From positions 2,051,001 through 2,115,000 of the forward strand of contig NZ_CP085530.1 of NCBI RefSeq assembly GCF_020616155.1: a stretch of 64,000 bases of DNA, read 5' to 3'. Positions 49,532 to 58,607 of this stretch are shown piece after piece (within the stretch, counting starts at the first letter, position 1; the number at the start of each line of letters is the position of its first letter). The position numbers and the translations under genes are program-made. The stretch is from Vogesella sp. XCS3. Its GTDB lineage: Bacteria; Pseudomonadota; Gammaproteobacteria; Burkholderiales; Chromobacteriaceae. Under the pieces are notes generated by a model. The model was not told the DNA's origin. It was given only the letters and a program-made list of their open reading frames with translations, and did no database searches.

Positions 49532-50374
49532 TTAGCCACGTAGCAGGGAAATGGCTGCCTGTGGTACTTGGTTTGCCTGCCCCAGGATGGACGTACCAGC
49601 CTGCTGCAGAATCTGGTTACGGGTCAGCTGTGCGGTTTCAGCGGCGAAGTCGGTATCCATGATACGGCTGCGGGAAGCCGACAAGTTTTCAGTAAACGCC
49701 TGCATGTTGGCGATTACTGCTTCAAAACGGTTTTGTACCGAACCGAAGGTGGCACGTGTGTTGGTAACGGTGCGGATCGAAGCATCCATCGACGCGATCG
49801 CCGCAGAGGCAGCACCCGACGAACTCACGTTTACAGTACCGGTGGCAGTCAACGAGCCGCTGTAACCTGCAATACCGCTCATCTCTACACCACTTGTGGC
49901 CACCTGGTTATCTGCAGAACCAGACGCACCTACCTGGAAGGTCAGGCCGGAACCGCCGGTCAGCAGCTTGGTGCCGTTAAAGTTAGTGGTCTGTACGATG
50001 CGGGAGATTTCCTGCGTCAGCTGATCTACTTCTTTTTGCAGCTGGGAACGGTTGTCATCCGAAACACCACCGTTGGCAGCCTGTACTGCTACTTCACGGA
50101 TACGCTGCAGGTTGTTGCCTACCTGTCCCAGCGCACTTTCAGCGGTCTGTGCTACCGAGATACCGTCGTAGGCGTTACGCACACCCTGGTTGTTACCGCG
50201 AATCTGCGAGGTCAGGCCTTCTGCCACGGCCAAGCCAGCGGCATCATCTTTGGCGCTGTTCACGCGCAGACCGGAGGACAGTTTCTGCAACGAGCCAGCC
50301 AACGCAGTATTGGACATGTTCAGGTTGCGCTGTGCATTCAGGGATGCGATGTTGCTGTTAACGATAATGGACAT
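49532..50374 (-). CDS. fliC: Flagellin, copy 2
   Basis: 280-aa flagellin, nearly identical to copy 1 in the terminal domains (NSNIASLNAQRNLNMSNTAL; ILQQAGTSILGQANQVPQAA). Differences cluster in the short central segment and a few helix positions (for example SGIAGYSG in place of SGISAYSG). It has an independent sigma-28 promoter at 50460 and its own terminator, so the two copies can be expressed at different levels. It is the gene closest to the glycosyltransferase cluster. Confidence 0.98.
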   Translation of the reverse strand: MSIIVNSNIASLNAQRNLNMSNTALAGSLQKLSSGLRVNSAKDDAAGLAVAEGLTSQIRGNNQGVRNAYDGISVAQTAESALGQVGNNLQRIREVAVQAANGGVSDDNRSQLQKEVDQLTQEISRIVQTTNFNGTKLLTGGSGLTFQVGASGSADNQVATSGVEMSGIAGYSGSLTATGTVNVSSSGAASAAIASMDASIRTVTNTRATFGSVQNRFEAVIANMQAFTENLSASRSRIMDTDFAAETAQLTRNQILQQAGTSILGQANQVPQAAISLLRG

Positions 50375-50459
50375 TTTGGCACCTCATTGATTCTATTTGG
50401 TTTCTGACCATGCACCGTCTGGCTTGATTCTTGCTGGCAGTGCATTAGCTTATGACCAT

Positions 50460-50486
50460 ATTTCGGCCCCCCCCTGCAGAACTTTA
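50460..50486 (-). promoter_or_regulatory. sigma-28 promoter of flagellin copy 2
   Basis: Minus strand TAAAGTTC (50479-50486), exactly 11 bases, GCCGAAAT (50460-50467), against the consensus TAAAGTTT-N11-GCCGATAA. The spacer is a run of Gs. Stronger match than that of copy 1. It lies 86 bp before the start. Confidence 0.9.
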
Positions 50487-50507
50487 AATTTTTTTGTGGC
50501 AAAACGA

Positions 50508-50533
50508 AAAAAGGCAGCTAACGCTGCCTTTTT
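50508..50533 (-). terminator. Intrinsic terminator after the large glycosyltransferase
   Basis: AAAAAGGCAGC (50508-50518), loop TAAC, GCTGCCTTTTT (50523-50533). It ends the sugar cluster 12 bp after the glycosyltransferase stop and insulates the flagellin promoter. Confidence 0.92.
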
Positions 50534-50544
50534 GCCCGGGTGGC

Positions 50545-53500
50545 CTAGCGGGTAAACGCGGCTAGCCATTCATCCAGATGATCCTCCAGCCAGTAATCAC
50601 GGTCCACCCAGGCCCTTAACTGCTCGCCCTCGCATACCCTGGCCGCAGGGTCGGCCGCCAGACGGCGAATCTGGGCAATCCAGGCTTTGGCGTCGTCGCC
50701 CACCCGTGTCACTGGCGGCTCGCCGGTGCGGTAAGGGTAAACATCGGAACAGATCACCGGCCAGCCCATCACGCCGTATTCCAGCAGCCGCAGATTGCTC
50801 TTGGCCTCGTTGAACGGCAGGGTTTCTAGCGGGGCAACCGCGATGTCCAGATTCAGCGCTGCCATTCTGGCTGGATACTGGTCAAAACTCACCGGTTCAT
50901 GCTTCTCGGCAATGTACTCATCCAGCCCTTGCGGCCACATGCCCATAAAGACCCAGTCCACCTCATGTGCGGTGGCCTTGATCACCTCTTCCAACAGGGC
51001 CAGATCGCCCTGATGCTGCTGAGCACCGACCCAGCCCACTCGCGGTTTGCGGCCAACGTTACGCTGCGACGTCACCCCGGACCAGTACTCGCGCGACAGC
51101 CGGTTTGGTACCACGCGGATGTCCGCGATCATGTCGGCTGCCATCTCGCGTAATGGCTCGGTGGTCACTACCAGGCGGTCCACCAAGCCCAGCATCTGGC
51201 GCAGGCGACGGCGACCGTCGCGGAAATTGGACATGAAGTGCTTATAGAGCGCACTTTTCTCCGGCAGCTGGGTAATCAGGTCGTCCAGCGACATCACCAT
51301 GAAAATACCCGGCAGATGCTTGCGGTAGGCCTGCAGCAACTCCAGCTGCGGGTCGGTCATGGCGTTCTGCATAACATAGCTGTCTACGCCCAAACGCTGC
51401 AGCTCCACTACCGTTACCAGACGCTGGACATCTTTCTGCTGCCGCAGGCAGGCGGTCAGTGCCTTGCCATCGCGGCTGAGCGCACGTAGCGGCTGGTCAA
51501 CGCGATATTCACCACTGCCTCCGGCAATGCCGTTACCTAGGATACGCGGTAGTTCAGTGAATTCCGACGGCCAGAAGCGCAGCACTTTCTGCTCGATCTC
51601 GCATGGCTTACCGGTCAAAGACAGGTTGGGGTTGTAGGCCGGATCGTTGGCCAAGGCCGGCAACCAGCGCTGCAACAGACGCCCTTGCTCCTGCTGGTTC
51701 TGCTCGTGCCGGCGCATGGCTTTCAGCACCTGCTCGCCTTCGGCACGGATGCTGATGCTGTGGTGATGTACCAGCGTGGCATACGGCGTCCACAGGGTGT
51801 GCCAGCCGGCGTCACGCAGTCGCAGGCAGTAATCGACGTCGTTGTAGAGCACAGCAAAGTCGTGCTCGTCAAAACCGCCAATTGCACGGAACGCCGAAGC
51901 CGGCGTCAGCAGGCAGGCCGCCGTCACCGCCGATAAGCGCTGATCGATCTGCAAGCGGCTCATGTAGCCGGCATCCCCTGCCTCGGCCATCCAGCCCAAG
52001 TGGGCGGCACTGCCGATACGGTCGGGGCCGCTGCCAAGGAAAATACCGGCATGCTGCACCTTCGCCGTTTCCGGGAACAGCAGCTTGGCGCCTACCGCAC
52101 CGACACCATCGCGTACGGCGTGCTGCAGCATGCGCTCCAGCCAGTCCGGCTGCACGATCTCGATATCGTTGTTCAGCAGCAGCAGGTAGTCGCCGCGGGC
52201 GTTGGCCGCACCCAGGTTGATCTGGGCCGAAAAGTTGAACGGGGCGTCGTAATGCACCACGCGCAAGCGCTCGCCAAAGCGCTGGATGGCCTGGTCGTAA
52301 AAGAGCAGCACGTCCGGATCGTCCGACTGGTTGTCCACCACCACCACGTCGAAATGCGGGTAGGCGGTACGCTCGAACAAGGTGTTGATGCACGGCTCGA
52401 TGAATTCGAAAGCGTTGCGGCTGGGGATGATAATGCTCACCAGCGGCTGTGCCGTCAGCGGGTACACCACACGCAGCGTCTGCTCAGCCAGGCCCAGCTC
52501 GACACGGGCCGGCGTCGCGCTGGCTTGCAGCCAGTCTTCTACTGCCAGCTTGCGCATTGCCAGCTTGCCGTCACGGGCAGGCAAGTGCAGCAACAGCTCC
52601 GGCAGGTTGGCAATGGCCGCCGCACCGAAATGGGCCGCCAGGTTCAGCAGCAGCTGGTAAACCTCGAAGCCTTCGTACGGCTGCAAGCCGCCCAGGTGCT
52701 GCACAGCGTCGGCACGCAGCAGCACGCTGGCACCGATGTAATCGTAAGCCAGCAACATGTCCAGATCGAACGCCGGCTTGAACTGTGGCTGCTCGTAACC
52801 ACGCATCGCTACGCTGTCGTGGTCGCAGTAAAGCGCCAGGCAGTTCGGGTCCCGGACCACGCGATCTGCGAGGCGCAGCAAGGCATGCGGCTCCAGCTCG
52901 GCGCCGCACGGCAGCAGCATGCCCCAATCCATGCCCACCTCGGCCAGCACCGCGTTGAACAGCTTGGCGGTATCGTCAAACTGGTCGACATGATCCACTT
53001 GCAGCCAACCCAGTATCTCGCTGTTTTCAAACAGCGGGTCCGGCGCGGCAAAGTCGGCCACCACGATCAGCCGCCACTGTTTGTACAGCTGCAGCTGCAG
53101 CGAATCCAACGTCTTGGCCAGCAACGGGCCCTGCGCCTGGCTGGCCAGCACCACCAGCGTGATCTGCGGCTGCTGTGGCCAGGCCATCAGACGGCGGGCG
53201 AGCACCTCGGCGTCAGCTTCGGTCAGCGCGTGGCCGGCCAGCCAGCGCATGTGGTCGACGGCGGGCTGGAAGTTGACCTTGGCCTTGCTCGGGTGCTCGG
53301 CAGCCAGTACCACCTTGCGCGCCTCGCGGATATCGTGCTCGCCCAGATCGTCGTAGCGGCGGTAGATCTCGGCAAACACCGCCCGCATGCCCCCCCAGCT
53401 TTGTACGGTACGCGAGTCGCCGGCGTTGTCCTTGTCTTCGCGGCGGCGTACCTGCACCGTGGCTTCGGCAAAGTGTACGAAGGGGATGAGACGAGACAGG

Positions 53501-55089
53501 CGGATCAGGAAGTCCCAGTCTTCCAGCGACGGCAGCTTTTCATCGAAATCGCCCGCCTCGGCGACCACCGATCGCGGGTGGGCCAAGCAATTCACCGGAA
53601 TGTAGTTGCTGACCTGCAGCATGTTGAAGTCGTAACGCTCGCAAGCGATCTGGTGCTGGCTGACCTCGCGGCGGATGCCGCCTTCCAGCCGCTCCATCAC
53701 AAAGTGCGCATCACCGAACACCAGCGCCCCCGGGTGCTTGCCGATTTCCTCGTGCAAGCGCGCCAGGTGCTGCGGGTACATCAGGTCGTCGTCGTCGATG
53801 TACACGATGTACTGGCCGCGGGCTATACGCAGCGCGAGGTTACGGGCAGACCCGACGCCGCCATTCGGCTTGCGCACGTAGGTGTAAGCCGGCAGCGCAT
53901 CGGCCACGATGCCCAGCAAGGCCTCCTGCGGTTCGCCACCATCGTTGACGTAGATGAGCTCGAAATCCCGAAATGTCTGCGCTGTAATACTCTGCAGCGT
54001 ATTCACCGCCAATCCCGGCCGGTTATAGGCGGTACAAATAATGGTAAAGAATGGGCCATCAGCCAAGTGGGGGATCGTTGGCAACAGCGGCTTGGCAACA
54101 AGTTCCGGCGCCAGTACTTCTGCGGCAAGGTTGGCCGCATGCATTACGGCGGCTTGCGCCAGTGACTCAGCCGGCACAGTCATCAATTGCTCGCACTGCG
54201 CCAGCACCTCGTTCGCTACCTGTGCGGCCAACGGCAGGCGGCCGCTGAACTCGGGTAGCGCCAATTGCTTGAAGAACTCTAGCTTGCCCTGGTACAGGCG
54301 GAAAATGCCTTCTAGGTCGGGCAGCAGGCGCGGCAGGTTGGCCGGCGTCAGATAGCGCTTCAGCAGCAGCGAGTGCTCGAAAAACGCCAGACCGGAGCGG
54401 GCGTAGCGGTCGCTGGACGAGGCCTGGCTGGCGTGTACACGGAAGACGGAAATATTGGTATTGAGGAAAGCACTCGGCACGCCCGCACACGCCAGTGACA
54501 GTGACTTATCCCAGTCTGTGGCACGGAAAAATCTTTCTTCAGGAAAAACCGACAATGACGTATCGAAGAACGGGGACCCGTCCAGAATGCTACGACGAAA
54601 CAGTGTCGCACAAATGTTGATGTAGCAATCAAAACGAAGTAATGCCGGAAACTCGTCGCGACTGGCAGCATAATCGTACGCCAACCAACCTGGGTGCTCT
54701 AGCTGATGACGCTGGCCATTTTCATCCTGTAGCGTGTAGCGGCCAAAAACGTAGCCGCACTCTGGGTGTACCTCTAGCATAGCTAGCAACTTGCCCAATG
54801 CACCTGGCTCGATGAAGTCATCCGCGCCCAGTAACATGACATATTCGCCCTGCGCCAATGCTATGCCCTGATTGATATTGGGCGTGGCACCCAAGTTGTG
54901 TGTGTTCAGCACGTACCGCACACGTGGGTCGCGGCTGACATAGTCGGCTACCACCTCGGCAGTATTGTCGATAGAGCAGTCATCGCAGATGATCAATTCG
55001 AAATCATCGATATCTTGTCGCAATACACTGTCAATGGCTTCGGGGAGATAGTGCGCGTAGTTGTACGCAGGGATGACAATGGAAATCAT
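50545..55089 (-). CDS. Giant multi-domain glycosyltransferase (four GT2-like plus one GT-B-like module)
   Basis: 1514-aa cytoplasmic protein. GT2 module 1 (residues 1-230; ISIVIPAYNYAHYLPEAIDS, GADDFIEPG). GT2 module 2 (from about 348; FTIICTAYNRPGLAVNTLQS, YIDDDDLMYPQHLARLHEEI with a DDD metal site). GT2-like module 3 (from about 645; ITLVVLASQAQGPLL, LYCDHDSVAM). GT2 module 4 (from about 883; LVSIIIPSRNAFEFIEPCIN, LLLLNNDIEIVQPDW). A GT-B/GT4-like C-terminal module (about 1185-1510; ILGNGIAGGSGEYRVDQPL, KPRVGWVGAQQHQGDLALL, RLLEYGVMGWPVICSDVYPY). Such fused enzymes build oligosaccharides stepwise. Its place between the sugar pathway and flagellin fits flagellin glycosylation; LPS or another surface glycan remains possible. 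Confidence 0.88.
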   Translation of the reverse strand: MISIVIPAYNYAHYLPEAIDSVLRQDIDDFELIICDDCSIDNTAEVVADYVSRDPRVRYVLNTHNLGATPNINQGIALAQGEYVMLLGADDFIEPGALGKLLAMLEVHPECGYVFGRYTLQDENGQRHQLEHPGWLAYDYAASRDEFPALLRFDCYINICATLFRRSILDGSPFFDTSLSVFPEERFFRATDWDKSLSLACAGVPSAFLNTNISVFRVHASQASSSDRYARSGLAFFEHSLLLKRYLTPANLPRLLPDLEGIFRLYQGKLEFFKQLALPEFSGRLPLAAQVANEVLAQCEQLMTVPAESLAQAAVMHAANLAAEVLAPELVAKPLLPTIPHLADGPFFTIICTAYNRPGLAVNTLQSITAQTFRDFELIYVNDGGEPQEALLGIVADALPAYTYVRKPNGGVGSARNLALRIARGQYIVYIDDDDLMYPQHLARLHEEIGKHPGALVFGDAHFVMERLEGGIRREVSQHQIACERYDFNMLQVSNYIPVNCLAHPRSVVAEAGDFDEKLPSLEDWDFLIRLSRLIPFVHFAEATVQVRRREDKDNAGDSRTVQSWGGMRAVFAEIYRRYDDLGEHDIREARKVVLAAEHPSKAKVNFQPAVDHMRWLAGHALTEADAEVLARRLMAWPQQPQITLVVLASQAQGPLLAKTLDSLQLQLYKQWRLIVVADFAAPDPLFENSEILGWLQVDHVDQFDDTAKLFNAVLAEVGMDWGMLLPCGAELEPHALLRLADRVVRDPNCLALYCDHDSVAMRGYEQPQFKPAFDLDMLLAYDYIGASVLLRADAVQHLGGLQPYEGFEVYQLLLNLAAHFGAAAIANLPELLLHLPARDGKLAMRKLAVEDWLQASATPARVELGLAEQTLRVVYPLTAQPLVSIIIPSRNAFEFIEPCINTLFERTAYPHFDVVVVDNQSDDPDVLLFYDQAIQRFGERLRVVHYDAPFNFSAQINLGAANARGDYLLLLNNDIEIVQPDWLERMLQHAVRDGVGAVGAKLLFPETAKVQHAGIFLGSGPDRIGSAAHLGWMAEAGDAGYMSRLQIDQRLSAVTAACLLTPASAFRAIGGFDEHDFAVLYNDVDYCLRLRDAGWHTLWTPYATLVHHHSISIRAEGEQVLKAMRRHEQNQQEQGRLLQRWLPALANDPAYNPNLSLTGKPCEIEQKVLRFWPSEFTELPRILGNGIAGGSGEYRVDQPLRALSRDGKALTACLRQQKDVQRLVTVVELQRLGVDSYVMQNAMTDPQLELLQAYRKHLPGIFMVMSLDDLITQLPEKSALYKHFMSNFRDGRRRLRQMLGLVDRLVVTTEPLREMAADMIADIRVVPNRLSREYWSGVTSQRNVGRKPRVGWVGAQQHQGDLALLEEVIKATAHEVDWVFMGMWPQGLDEYIAEKHEPVSFDQYPARMAALNLDIAVAPLETLPFNEAKSNLRLLEYGVMGWPVICSDVYPYRTGEPPVTRVGDDAKAWIAQIRRLAADPAARVCEGEQLRAWVDRDYWLEDHLDEWLAAFTR

Positions 55090-55119
55090 GTTTAACCCGG
55101 TAAGTAGCCAAGCTCACTC

Positions 55120-55154
55120 GTAGCAAGGGCTTGCCGCTGGCAAGCCCTTGCTAC
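55120..55154. repeat. Perfect 16-bp inverted repeat between radical-SAM and glycosyltransferase genes
   Basis: GTAGCAAGGGCTTGCC (55120-55135) and GGCAAGCCCTTGCTAC (55139-55154) with a three-base loop. There is no T run on either side, so it is not a normal terminator. It fills half of the 69-bp gap in an otherwise tightly packed operon. Roles may be attenuation, mRNA processing or stability. Confidence 0.85.
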
Positions 55155-55158
55155 CCGT

Positions 55159-56553
55159 CTAGATAAAGTTGATGTGTTCCGGCGGGTTTTTCAGGTCCCA
55201 CAGGAATTTGTTGACGTAGTCCTGGCGGCAGCCGATGGCGCAGTCCTTGTGCACATCTACCGAGGCTTGTACATCCTGGTGTACCTGCCAGTAACGCTCA
55301 CCACTCACCATGTCGTAGAACGACTGCTCGTGCAGGTCGCCAATGTAGAAACGTTCCTTGTTGAAGAACGGGCCGCAAGGATAAACCTTGCCATTACCGG
55401 ATATCTGCAGCAGGAATGGCGTGCCGTAGCACACGTCGTATTTACGGTAGCCATCCTTGTACAGTGCCGACTCTGCGGCGGCGTTGATCTTGTTCCACTT
55501 GGCCTGCACCACGTAGTCTGCCGTAGAGTAGCTTTCGGCCTCTTTCAGCATGTCGCCGATCTTCAGGTACTCGTCGTAGTTAATACCGATTTCCTTGTAT
55601 TCGGAATCGGAGCAGTGCTTGATCACGAAATAATCCACGCCCAGCTCGGCACCCAGCTTGGCTTCCGGCAACACCTCGTCAAAGCACTCCGGGATCAGCA
55701 CCATCTGCAGACCCAGCGTGCACTTGTAGCCGTACTCTTTCTTGATGCGCACCAGCTCGCGGATCTTGTCGATCAGCAAGTCGAAGTTTTCCTCGCGCGA
55801 CTGATGCACGCGGCGGAAACCATCGGGGGTACCTGCCGACAGGTTGAAGCGGATCCAGCTCATGTTTTGCAGCAGGTCGTGCGCGCGGTCCATGTCCAGC
55901 AGCAGGCCGTTGGTGGCCATCGAGGTATCGATGCCCAGCTTGCCAGCCAGCACGGTGGCGTCGTACAGCGCCGGGTTCAGCGTGGGCTCGCCATCGCCGA
56001 TGAAACCGATGGAACGCACGCCCAGCTTGCCGCAGTCTTCGATGTAAGACAGCAGCGCCTCGCGGCCGATCATGGTGCCCTTGGTCATGTTCTGTACCAC
56101 CGCGTAGCAGTAAATGCAGGCGGTATTGCAGAACTTGGTCAGGCCCATGTCGATGTGGATGGGAGCAAAGCGTTCGCCGTTCTGCCACGCCATCACCCGG
56201 TCCAGGTGATGCATCATCTTGTGGCCATCAAAGCGGAAGCGCTGCGGCGGGTTGCGGAAGCTGGGGCCGGTAAACTGGTTCGGCACGTGCGGCGCTTCCT
56301 CGCTGTTGGCGATGCGGATCACGCCGGTCTGGCCTGCCTCATTGTAAAACTGGATTTTCTGGCCAGTGGGCTTATCCAGCTTGTAGCTATTAAGCAGCGC
56401 CTCTTCGTCGGTCAGTGCCTTGCGGTTGACGATGACGTTGGAGGTACGCAACTTGTGGCCCGGGTTACGCGCCAGCGGAGCGTCATCGGGAATCATGGTG
56501 GTGGTGTTTTGACCGAAACGGTTCACACCCTTTTGTTGTTCATTATCGCTCAT
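55159..56553 (-). CDS. Radical SAM/SPASM protein A
   Basis: 464-aa enzyme from ATG 56553 (CGAGGAGA site). A non-catalytic N-terminal extension of about 135 residues precedes the radical-SAM core. The 4Fe-4S site CNTACIYC is at about 141-148, and GFIGDGEPTLNPAL is the GGE-like SAM-binding segment. The C-terminal SPASM-like region has CYGTPFLLQISGNGKVYPCG and KDCAIGCRQDYVNKFLWDLK. It ends EHINFI. Paralogous to radical-SAM protein B at 58608, which ends PHINFI and has the same Cys layout. No precursor peptide is seen, so a small-molecule (sugar) substrate is more likely than a RiPP. Reaction unknown. Confidence 0.85.
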   Translation of the reverse strand: MSDNEQQKGVNRFGQNTTTMIPDDAPLARNPGHKLRTSNVIVNRKALTDEEALLNSYKLDKPTGQKIQFYNEAGQTGVIRIANSEEAPHVPNQFTGPSFRNPPQRFRFDGHKMMHHLDRVMAWQNGERFAPIHIDMGLTKFCNTACIYCYAVVQNMTKGTMIGREALLSYIEDCGKLGVRSIGFIGDGEPTLNPALYDATVLAGKLGIDTSMATNGLLLDMDRAHDLLQNMSWIRFNLSAGTPDGFRRVHQSREENFDLLIDKIRELVRIKKEYGYKCTLGLQMVLIPECFDEVLPEAKLGAELGVDYFVIKHCSDSEYKEIGINYDEYLKIGDMLKEAESYSTADYVVQAKWNKINAAAESALYKDGYRKYDVCYGTPFLLQISGNGKVYPCGPFFNKERFYIGDLHEQSFYDMVSGERYWQVHQDVQASVDVHKDCAIGCRQDYVNKFLWDLKNPPEHINFI

Positions 56554-56575
56554 GGCAGTCTCCTCGGCGATGGAT

Positions 56576-57631
56576 TCAGAATGGGCCGGTGAACCAGTCA
56601 CCCGGCACATCGTGGTGTGTTCTTGCTGGCGGCAGGGCGTCCAGCGGCAGCGTTGTCAGGCCCAGCATGCGACCAACGCAGCGCACGATATCGGCCGCCT
56701 CGGTATAAAACTGTCGCGTCAGGCCATAACTGGTGGGCTCCGGGCAGTCCGGTGCGGCCAACCGTTGCGGGGCAGCACGCAGCAGCGACCAATGGTCCAT
56801 GCTGATGCGGGCAATGATTTCGGCCGCTACGGAGCCGGTAGCAAAACCGCTATCCAGCACCAGCAAACGGCCAGTACGCGCCACCGAGGCACGGATGGTG
56901 GTCATGTCCAGCGGCTTGATGGTACGCAGATCGATCAGCTCGCAATGCACGCCGGCCTGTGCCAGTGCGCGGCAGGCGTGGCTGGCTTCCGCCACCAGGT
57001 AGGACATGGCAACGATGGTGACAGCATCGCCCTCGCGCAGCGTAGCGGCCTGGCCGATCGGCACGCGTACGTCGCCGTCTGCCACCTCGCCCTGCGCCGA
57101 ATGCACCCAGCGGTGCTCCAAGAATACCACCGGGTCGTCATCGAAAATGGCCGACAGCAGCAGGCCTTTGGCGTCGGCGGCGGTGGCCGGCATCACCACT
57201 TTCAGCCCCGGCACATGGGCAAACCAGGCTTGCAGATTCTGGGAATGGGTCGGCCCCTGCCCCCAGCCGCGGCCCACGATCAGGCGCAGCGTCAGCGGCA
57301 CTTTGTGCCCTTCGCCAAAGGTATAGCGCCACTTGGCGGCGTTATTCACCAGCTGGTCCATCGCCAGCAGGAAGAAGTCCAGGCGCTGGTGGCACATCAC
57401 AGGGCGCATGCCACCCAGCGCGGCACCGATGCCGATGCCGGTCATCGCGTTCTCGGCGGTGGGCATGTCGAATACCCGCGCCGCGCCAAAGCGCTCCTGC
57501 AGACCGGCGGTGGTGCCGAAAATGCGTTTCGGATCGTCTACCCCCAGGCCGTAACACAGCACGCTGGGGTCGGCAGCCATCGCCACGTGCAAGGCGTCAT
57601 GGATGGCCTGGGCTGCATGGATGCGGGCCAT
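56576..57631 (-). CDS. Thiamine-diphosphate E1 beta-subunit-like protein
   Basis: 351 aa from ATG 57631, which overlaps the stop of the alpha subunit by one base. Transketolase pyrimidine-binding domain: PTAENAMTGIGIGAALGGMR with the catalytic Glu, LIVGRGWGQGPTHSQNLQAW and FAHVPGLKVVMPATAADAKG. C-terminal transketolase_C domain: VHCELIDLRTIKPLDMTTIR. These match E1-beta of 2-oxoacid or acetoin dehydrogenases. There is no E2 or E3 gene nearby, so the pair probably does not serve a dehydrogenase complex. C-C bond formation on a sugar is a possible role. Confidence 0.88.
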   Translation of the reverse strand: MARIHAAQAIHDALHVAMAADPSVLCYGLGVDDPKRIFGTTAGLQERFGAARVFDMPTAENAMTGIGIGAALGGMRPVMCHQRLDFFLLAMDQLVNNAAKWRYTFGEGHKVPLTLRLIVGRGWGQGPTHSQNLQAWFAHVPGLKVVMPATAADAKGLLLSAIFDDDPVVFLEHRWVHSAQGEVADGDVRVPIGQAATLREGDAVTIVAMSYLVAEASHACRALAQAGVHCELIDLRTIKPLDMTTIRASVARTGRLLVLDSGFATGSVAAEIIARISMDHWSLLRAAPQRLAAPDCPEPTSYGLTRQFYTEAADIVRCVGRMLGLTTLPLDALPPARTHHDVPGDWFTGPF

Positions 57632-58605
57632 CAATGTTGCTCCTGTAACGGGGTGGCGTAGATGCCGTCGAAGGCGGTATCCGCAGCAGGAAACGGTGCA
57701 GCCTTGGCTCGGGCAAAGGCGGTATCGATGCGTGCGGCCAACGTTGCCTCGCACTGCGCCAGCCAGTCAGCGTCGGGTTGCAGGCTGGCAATCAGCTGCG
57801 CCACCGGGTCGCGCGCTTTCCAGTCCGCCAGCTCGCCGTCAGGGCGGTAGCCCAGGTGATCATCGTCGGCGTGGCCACAGTGTTCCAGCCAGCGATAAGT
57901 GGGCATTTCAATAAAGGCAGGGCCAGCACCGTCACGCAGGCTGGCCACTACCTCGGCGCTGAGCGCCGCGACGGCAGCCACGTCATTACCGTCAACCTCC
58001 CACGCGCGCAGACCCAGACCTTCAGTCAGCGTCGTCAGTTTTCGGCCTGCCGGCTGACGCTTTTCCAGCCCGGCGTACACCGAATAGCGGTTGTTCTCGC
58101 AGGCAAACAGTACCGGCAGGCGGCGTACGGCAGCAAAGTTGGCCGCTTCGTAAAACACGCCCTCCTCTACCGCACCATCGCCCAGGAAGACACAGGTCAC
58201 GGCACGGCTACCCTGCAGCTGCTGGGACAGCGCCATGCCGACGCCCACCGGAATGCTGTTGCCGACAATAGCGGTACTGGCCAGAAAGCCGACACGGCGG
58301 TCCGACAGGTGCATGGAGCCACCACGGCCACCACAGCAGCCCGTAGCTTTACCGTAGATTTCGGCAATCAGCGCATCCAGGTCGCCGCCTTTCGCCAGAT
58401 AATGGGCGTGGGCGCGATGGGTGCTGACCGCCTGATCCTGCTCGTCCAGCGCGCTGCAGATACCAACAGCTGCCGCTTCCTGGCCGATAGAAAGATGCAC
58501 CGGGCAGCGCATCTGCTGCTCGGGATAATGGCGGGCGATGGCCTCTTCGGTACGGCGTACCAGCAGCATGCGCGCCAGCATGGACAGAGATTGTTCGCGA
58601 CTCAT
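57631..58605 (-). CDS. Thiamine-diphosphate E1 alpha-subunit-like protein
   Basis: 324 aa. It starts MSREQSLSMLARMLLVRRTE, has the family segment CPVHLSIGQEAAAVGIC, HRAHAHYLAKGGD, GRGGSMHLSD and the ThDP motif GDGAVEEGVFYEAANFAAVR through ENN (about 165-195). Typical E1-alpha length. Positioned 2 bp after the radical-SAM B stop and directly upstream of the beta subunit. See beta entry for context. The residues that bind the E2 arm cannot be judged by eye. Confidence 0.88.
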   Translation of the reverse strand: MSREQSLSMLARMLLVRRTEEAIARHYPEQQMRCPVHLSIGQEAAAVGICSALDEQDQAVSTHRAHAHYLAKGGDLDALIAEIYGKATGCCGGRGGSMHLSDRRVGFLASTAIVGNSIPVGVGMALSQQLQGSRAVTCVFLGDGAVEEGVFYEAANFAAVRRLPVLFACENNRYSVYAGLEKRQPAGRKLTTLTEGLGLRAWEVDGNDVAAVAALSAEVVASLRDGAGPAFIEMPTYRWLEHCGHADDDHLGYRPDGELADWKARDPVAQLIASLQPDADWLAQCEATLAARIDTAFARAKAAPFPAADTAFDGIYATPLQEQH

Positions 58606-58607
58606 GA

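Noticed and set aside
50461..50475. Possible phase-variable poly-C tract as a contingency gene switch
   Set aside because: The tract is in a promoter spacer, not a coding frame, and only about seven bases long; kept only as a remark in the flagellin finding.
52000..54165. 721-codon open frame opposite the large glycosyltransferase
   Set aside because: Antisense shadow; the composition (His, Gln, Arg, Val) is typical of reversed GC-rich codons, and no ribosome site is present.
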